DNA from: Pseudomonadota bacterium
GTDB lineage: Bacteria; Pseudomonadota; Alphaproteobacteria; Rhizobiales; Devosiaceae
Assembly: GCA_023427545.1 (NCBI GenBank)
Contig: JAEZBF010000081.1
Location: 1 to 9,493, forward strand
Direction of reading: 5' to 3'
DNA length: 9,493 bases
Part shown: piece by piece, positions 6,341 through 9,493 of the stretch
Layout of the letters: each line of letters starts with the position of its first letter
Position numbering within the stretch: the first letter of the stretch is position 1
Notes under the pieces: model-generated
What the model was told of the DNA's origin: nothing
The model's input: only the letters and a program-made list of their open reading frames with translations
The model's database searches: none
Translations under genes and position numbers: made by a program

Positions 6341-7192
6341 TCATCCCGCGTAGGCGACGGTCCGCTGCGTCTGCTCGCCCAGCCCCTCGATGCCCAGCCG
6401 CATGGTCTGGCCGGCCCGCAGGTACACCGGGTTCGGCTTGATCCCCATGCCGACGCCCGGCGGGGTGCCGGTCGTGATGATGTCGCCCGGCTGCAGGCTC
6501 ATGAAGTGGGAAACGTAGCTCACCACCTGCGCCACGTCGAAGATCATCGTGCGGGTCGAGCCGTTCTGGTAGCGGTGGCCGTCGACCTCGAGGAACATCG
6601 AGAGGTTCTGCGGGTCGGCGACCTCGTCGCGCGTCACCAGCCAGGGGCCGATCGGCCCGAAGGTGTCGCAGCCCTTGCCCTTGTCCCACTGGCCGCCGCG
6701 CTCGATCTGGAATTCGCGCTCGGAGACGTCGTTCACGACGCAATAGCCCGCGACGTAGTTCAGCGCCTCGTTGGCGGCGACGTAGCGCGCCTCGGTGCCG
6801 ATCACCACGCCGAGCTCGACCTCCCAGTCGGTCTTCTGAGAGGCTTTGGGGATGATCACGTCGTCGTTGGGGCCGACGATGCAACTCGTCGCCTTCATGA
6901 AGATGATCGGCTCCTTGGGGATCGCCGCGCCGGTCTCGGCCGCGTGGTCCGCATAGTTGAGCCCGATGCAGATGAACTTGCCGACCTGGCCGACGCAGGG
7001 CCCGATGCGCGGATCGCCGCTATAGACCGGCAGCGTCATCGGATCGACCGAGCGGATGCGGGCCATGCCCTTGGGCGTCAGCGCCTCCCCGGCAATATCG
7101 CGGGTGATCCCCGAGAGGTCGCGGATCGTACCGTCCGCCGCCAGCACCGCCGGTTTCTCGGCGCCGCGGGCGCCCACACGCATCAGCTTCAT
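6341..7192 (-). CDS. FAH-family hydrolase, likely 2,4-diketo-3-deoxy-aldonate hydrolase
   Basis: This 283-residue cytoplasmic enzyme belongs to the fumarylacetoacetate hydrolase family (PF01557). The catalytic core is clear: GKFICIGLNYADHAAE (71-86, catalytic His83), metal ligands Glu124 and Glu126 in KTDWEVELGVV, Asp155 in VVNDVSERE, GGQWDKGKGCDTFGPIGPWL (167-185) and the TTGTPPGVG loop (240-248). Overall sequence and length recall hydrolases that split 2,4-diketo-3-deoxy-L-fuconate or -rhamnonate into pyruvate and L-lactate in non-phosphorylative sugar pathways. Such proteins are often mislabelled ureidoglycolate lyase. I chose the ATG at 7192 because GGAGG lies 9 nt upstream; the frame extends to 7228 without similarity and covers that site. 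It follows regulator 2 by 74 bp on the same strand. The exact substrate is not proven. Confidence 0.9.
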   Translation of the reverse strand: MKLMRVGARGAEKPAVLAADGTIRDLSGITRDIAGEALTPKGMARIRSVDPMTLPVYSGDPRIGPCVGQVGKFICIGLNYADHAAETGAAIPKEPIIFMKATSCIVGPNDDVIIPKASQKTDWEVELGVVIGTEARYVAANEALNYVAGYCVVNDVSEREFQIERGGQWDKGKGCDTFGPIGPWLVTRDEVADPQNLSMFLEVDGHRYQNGSTRTMIFDVAQVVSYVSHFMSLQPGDIITTGTPPGVGMGIKPNPVYLRAGQTMRLGIEGLGEQTQRTVAYAG

Positions 7193-7210
7193 AAACCAAG
7201 TCCTCCACAA

Positions 7211-7250
7211 ACAGGCCGCGCCAGCCATAGACGGGCAGGGCAGGGCCTGT
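7211..7250 (-). other. Inverted repeat in the hydrolase leader
   Basis: ACAGGCC (7211-7217) pairs perfectly with GGCCTGT (7244-7250) across a 26-nt loop in the 74-bp gap between regulator 2 and the hydrolase. On the minus strand TTTG and then the GGAGG ribosome binding site follow. The long loop makes it a weak structure; it could be chance or part of a processing or control element. Confidence 0.25.
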
Positions 7251-7266
7251 CGAGTGCCCGAAAAGT

Positions 7267-8037
7267 TCAGGTCCCGCGGTTTTCCGCCTGCCCGAACAGC
7301 GCCGCCACCCGCGCGGTGAAATCCTCACCGCCGTCGGCGAACAGCGCCGGCTGCCGGCGTGCGAAATCAACGAGCCCCGTCATCACCGCATTGAGGTGGG
7401 TGCGCATCGCCGCTGCTGCCGCCGCGCCGTTGCCCGCGGCGATGGCGTCGGTGATGCTCTGGTGGTCGGCGACCGACAGGGCAATGCGGCGCGGCGTGTT
7501 GATCAGCTGGCGTGCGCGGTCGAGATTGGCGCGGGCGCTCTCGATCACCGCCCTTAGCCGCGGCAACCCGAGCGCCTCGAACAGCAGCTCGTGGAACGCG
7601 AGGTCCTCGCGGTGGAACGCCCGCCGATCCTCCTCCGCCGCCGTCCGCCGCTGCCGCTCGAGGTTCTCGCGCAATGCCGCCACCAGTTCGGCGCCGGGGC
7701 GTGTCGCGAGCACCGCCACCGCCTCGCTCTCGAGCGCGCGGCGGATCAGCATGTAGTCGAGCACGTCGGCAATGCGGACCAGCGAAGCGATCGAGCCGCG
7801 CTGGGGCAGGATGTCGACCAGCCCCTCGCCGCGCAGCCGCGCGAGCGCCTCCGACACCGGAAAGCGCGAGACGCCGAGCCGCGCCGCCACCGCGTTCTTG
7901 TCGATCGCGACGCCCGGTGGAATTTCGAGGGAAACGATGGCGCGCCGCAGCGCCTCGGTCACCGTCGCGGTGATGTTGCCGCGCCGGGCGGGGGCGGGGC
8001 TCACGAGAAAGTCGTAGCCCGTGGCTTCCATTTTCAT
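7267..8037 (-). CDS. GntR-family transcriptional regulator 2 (FCD subfamily)
   Basis: This 256-residue regulator has a winged helix (about 22-88; KNAVAARLGVSRFPVSEALARLRGEGLVDILPQRG) and an FCD ligand domain. The FCD metal/ligand residues are present: Asp145 and His149 in EDLAFHE, His192 in DHQSI and His214 in RTHL. It is clearly different from regulator 1 in sequence. The start is ATG 8037 (Met1), or Met3; no Shine-Dalgarno sequence precedes either, and the predicted -10 ends only 6 nt upstream, so the mRNA is probably leaderless. It is divergent from the dehydratase gene with 63 bp between the start codons, and co-directional with the hydrolase. It probably controls both, with its ligand a pathway acid. 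An alanine run (GAAAAAAAM, about 204-211) is low-complexity sequence. Confidence 0.92.
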   Translation of the reverse strand: MKMEATGYDFLVSPAPARRGNITATVTEALRRAIVSLEIPPGVAIDKNAVAARLGVSRFPVSEALARLRGEGLVDILPQRGSIASLVRIADVLDYMLIRRALESEAVAVLATRPGAELVAALRENLERQRRTAAEEDRRAFHREDLAFHELLFEALGLPRLRAVIESARANLDRARQLINTPRRIALSVADHQSITDAIAAGNGAAAAAAMRTHLNAVMTGLVDFARRQPALFADGGEDFTARVAALFGQAENRGT

Positions 8038-8038
8038 G

Positions 8039-8050
8039 CTAACATGTTAG
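8039..8050. promoter_or_regulatory. Perfect 12-bp palindrome, candidate operator of the divergent region
   Basis: CTAACATGTTAG is an exact palindrome one base upstream of the regulator 2 start codon and 50 bp upstream of the dehydratase start. It contains the predicted -10 of regulator 2 (TAACAT on the minus strand) and, by symmetry, the same hexamer on the plus strand. This placement is typical of an autoregulated GntR operator shared by divergent genes. The palindrome is seen; the binding protein is inferred to be regulator 2. Confidence 0.65.
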
Positions 8051-8072
8051 TCAGCCGCACCCGCCATTGCAA
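8044..8072 (-). promoter_or_regulatory. Promoter of regulator 2 giving a leaderless transcript
   Basis: On the minus strand TTGCAA (8072-8067) is followed after exactly 17 nt by TAACAT (8049-8044). The expected start point is about 8037, the A of the start codon, so the mRNA would have no leader. This agrees with the missing ribosome binding site. The -35 lies within an 8-bp palindrome ATTGCAAT (8066-8073). Confidence 0.55.
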
Positions 8073-8100
8073 TCGTTCCCGCAGTCGAGAAAGCCAGCCG

Positions 8101-9493
8101 ATGACCGAGATCCTGTCCCGCTCCGAAAACCGCACGCTGGTGCTCAACCGCACCGACAACGTCGGGGTTGCGCTCTCGAACCTCAACGTCGGCGCGCTCA
8201 CCCCGGAGGGCATAACCATCCTCCGCCGCGTGCCCAAGGGCCACAAGTTCGCGCTGCGGCCCATCGAAGCGGGTGCACCGGTGCTCAAGTTCGGCCAGAT
8301 CATCGGTTTTGCCAGGGAAGCGATCCCCGCCGGCGACTGGGTGCACGAGCACAATTGCGGCGTCGGCGAGATGCACGGCGCCTTCGAGCGCGACTACCAG
8401 TTCTGCGAGGGCGTCACCCCGGTCGATTTCGTGCCCGAGGCGCAGCGCGCGACCTTCATGGGCTATCACCGCTCGAACGGCTCGGTCGGCACCCGCAACT
8501 ATGTCGGCGTACTGACTTCGGTGAACTGCTCGACCACCGTAGCGGGCTTCATCGTCAAGGAGATCGAGCGCTCCGGCATCCTCGACGACTACCCCAACAT
8601 CGACGGCATCGTCGCGCTCAAGCAGGCGAACGGCTGCGTCATCGACTACCGCGGCGTGATCTTCGACACGCTCAAGAAGACCACCTGGGGCTACGCCACC
8701 AACCCCAACATGGGCGGCGTCATCATGGTCGGCCTCGGCTGCGAGGGCTTCCAGATCCCGCGCCTCAAGGAGGCGTACGGCGTCGAGGAAAACGCGACCT
8801 TCCGGACCATGACGATCCAGGAGACCGGCGGCACGCGCAAGACGGTCGAGGCCGGCGTCGAGGCGGTCAAGGCTATGCTGCCGACCGTCAACGCGGTCGA
8901 GCGTAGGCCCGCACCCGCCTCCGAGCTCATGCTCGCGCTCCAGTGCGGCGGCTCCGACGGCTATTCCGGCATCACCGCCAACCCGGCGCTGGGCGTTGCC
9001 GCCGACATCCTCGTCCGGCACGGCGGCACCGCCATCCTCTCCGAGACACCCGAGATCTACGGCGCGGAGCATCTGCTCACCCGCCGCGCCCGCAGCCGCG
9101 AGGTCGGGGAAAAGCTCGTCGACATCATCCACTGGTGGGAGGACTACGCCACCCGCAACAACATGGAGATGAACAACAATCCCTCGCCGGGCAACAAGCT
9201 GGGCGGCCTCACCACAATCCTCGAAAAGTCGCTCGGCGCGGCGGCCAAGGGCGGAACGACCCCGCTCAACGCCGTCTACCACTACGCCGCCCCGGTGACC
9301 GAGAAAGGCTTCGTCTTCATGGATACGCCCGGCTACGATCCGGTCTCGGCGACCGGCCAGGTCGCCGGCGGCGCCAACATCCTCTGCTTCACCACCGGCC
9401 GCGGCTCAGCCTACGGCTGCAAGCCCCCCCCCTCGATCAAGATCGCCCCCAACTCCGACATCTACGATAAGATGATGGAAGACATGGACATCA
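8101..9493 (+). CDS. UxaA/GarD-family sugar-acid dehydratase (runs off right edge)
   Basis: The first 464 residues of a cytoplasmic dehydratase are present; related full-length enzymes have roughly 500-525. An N-terminal SAF domain (about 10-100) contains GHKFAL (47-52) and HEHN (82-85). A linker leads to the main domain from about residue 119, with GYHRSNGSVGTRNY (121-134), NGC (177-179), GLGCE (211-215), QCGGSDGYSGITANPALG (281-298), ETPEIYGAEHLL (315-326), NNPSPGNKLGGLTTILEKSLG (359-379) and FTTGRGSAYG (430-439). Family members dehydrate altronate or galactarate to 2-keto-3-deoxy acids, usually with Fe2+ or Mn2+. The motif wording is nearer to altronate dehydratase UxaA than to GarD, but other aldonates are possible. 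The ATG at 8101 has a partial GAGAAAG 7 nt upstream. It is divergent from regulator 2. A run of nine C at 9424-9432 encodes Pro-Pro-Pro in frame. Confidence 0.93.
   Translation, partial: MTEILSRSENRTLVLNRTDNVGVALSNLNVGALTPEGITILRRVPKGHKFALRPIEAGAPVLKFGQIIGFAREAIPAGDWVHEHNCGVGEMHGAFERDYQFCEGVTPVDFVPEAQRATFMGYHRSNGSVGTRNYVGVLTSVNCSTTVAGFIVKEIERSGILDDYPNIDGIVALKQANGCVIDYRGVIFDTLKKTTWGYATNPNMGGVIMVGLGCEGFQIPRLKEAYGVEENATFRTMTIQETGGTRKTVEAGVEAVKAMLPTVNAVERRPAPASELMLALQCGGSDGYSGITANPALGVAADILVRHGGTAILSETPEIYGAEHLLTRRARSREVGEKLVDIIHWWEDYATRNNMEMNNNPSPGNKLGGLTTILEKSLGAAAKGGTTPLNAVYHYAAPVTEKGFVFMDTPGYDPVSATGQVAGGANILCFTTGRGSAYGCKPPPSIKIAPNSDIYDKMMEDMDI

Noticed and set aside
6293..7756. Plus-strand open frame (487 codons) spanning the hydrolase and regulator 2 genes
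   Set aside because: It is antisense to two well-supported genes, crosses their intergenic region, and changes composition along its length; a GC-bias artefact.
8047..9282. Long minus-strand open frame (411 codons) opposite the dehydratase
   Set aside because: It is antisense to a clearly conserved dehydratase, has the low-complexity Asp/Val/Ala/Arg composition of a GC-rich shadow frame, and shows no recognisable motif.
1..9493. CRISPR arrays, tRNA or rRNA genes, insertion sequences, phage genes
   Set aside because: I saw no regularly spaced direct repeats, no cloverleaf-like or rRNA sequence, and no transposase, integrase or terminal inverted repeat flanked by a target duplication.

Overview
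The window is a GC-rich, densely coded bacterial chromosome segment holding a sugar or sugar-acid uptake and catabolism locus. The gene style suggests Alphaproteobacteria, probably Hyphomicrobiales (a Devosia-like or rhizobial relative). The clues are two FCD-type GntR regulators, an RbsABC/AraFGH-type importer with two different permeases, a 2,4-diketo-3-deoxy-aldonate hydrolase-like FAH protein and a UxaA/GarD-family dehydratase. The taxonomic placement is inferred from protein style only.

Layout. Eight genes lie on the minus strand, listed in transcription order (right to left): GntR/FCD regulator 2 (7267-8037), FAH-family hydrolase (6341-7192), GntR/FCD regulator 1 (5438-6184), periplasmic sugar-binding protein (4189-5310), two-domain ABC ATPase (2470-4035), permease A (1430-2473), permease B (441-1424) and the N-terminal part of a chromate transporter (387 to the left edge). 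One gene lies on the plus strand: a UxaA/GarD-family dehydratase (8101 to the right edge), divergent from regulator 2. There is no gene-free stretch longer than about 160 bp.

How the genes fit together. The binding protein, ATPase and two permeases form one importer for a monosaccharide or sugar acid. The dehydratase would turn an aldonate into a 2-keto-3-deoxy acid. The hydrolase resembles enzymes that split 2,4-diketo-3-deoxy acids into pyruvate and a 2-hydroxy acid. An aldonate dehydratase followed by a diketo-acid hydrolase fits a non-phosphorylative pathway whose linking dehydrogenase is not in the window. The substrate cannot be read from the sequence; 6-deoxyhexoses such as L-fucose, pentoses and hexuronates are all possible.

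The most informative non-coding signals are three. (1) A perfect 12-bp palindrome in the divergent region at 8039-8050 overlaps the predicted -10 of regulator 2, whose mRNA looks leaderless. (2) Two related FadR-type dyads sit 74 bp apart around a good sigma70-like promoter for regulator 1. (3) A stem-loop plus an inverted pair of REP-like palindromes separates the binding-protein gene from the ATPase gene. I found no evidence for a wholly new system; the interest lies in regulation and in the unassigned substrate.
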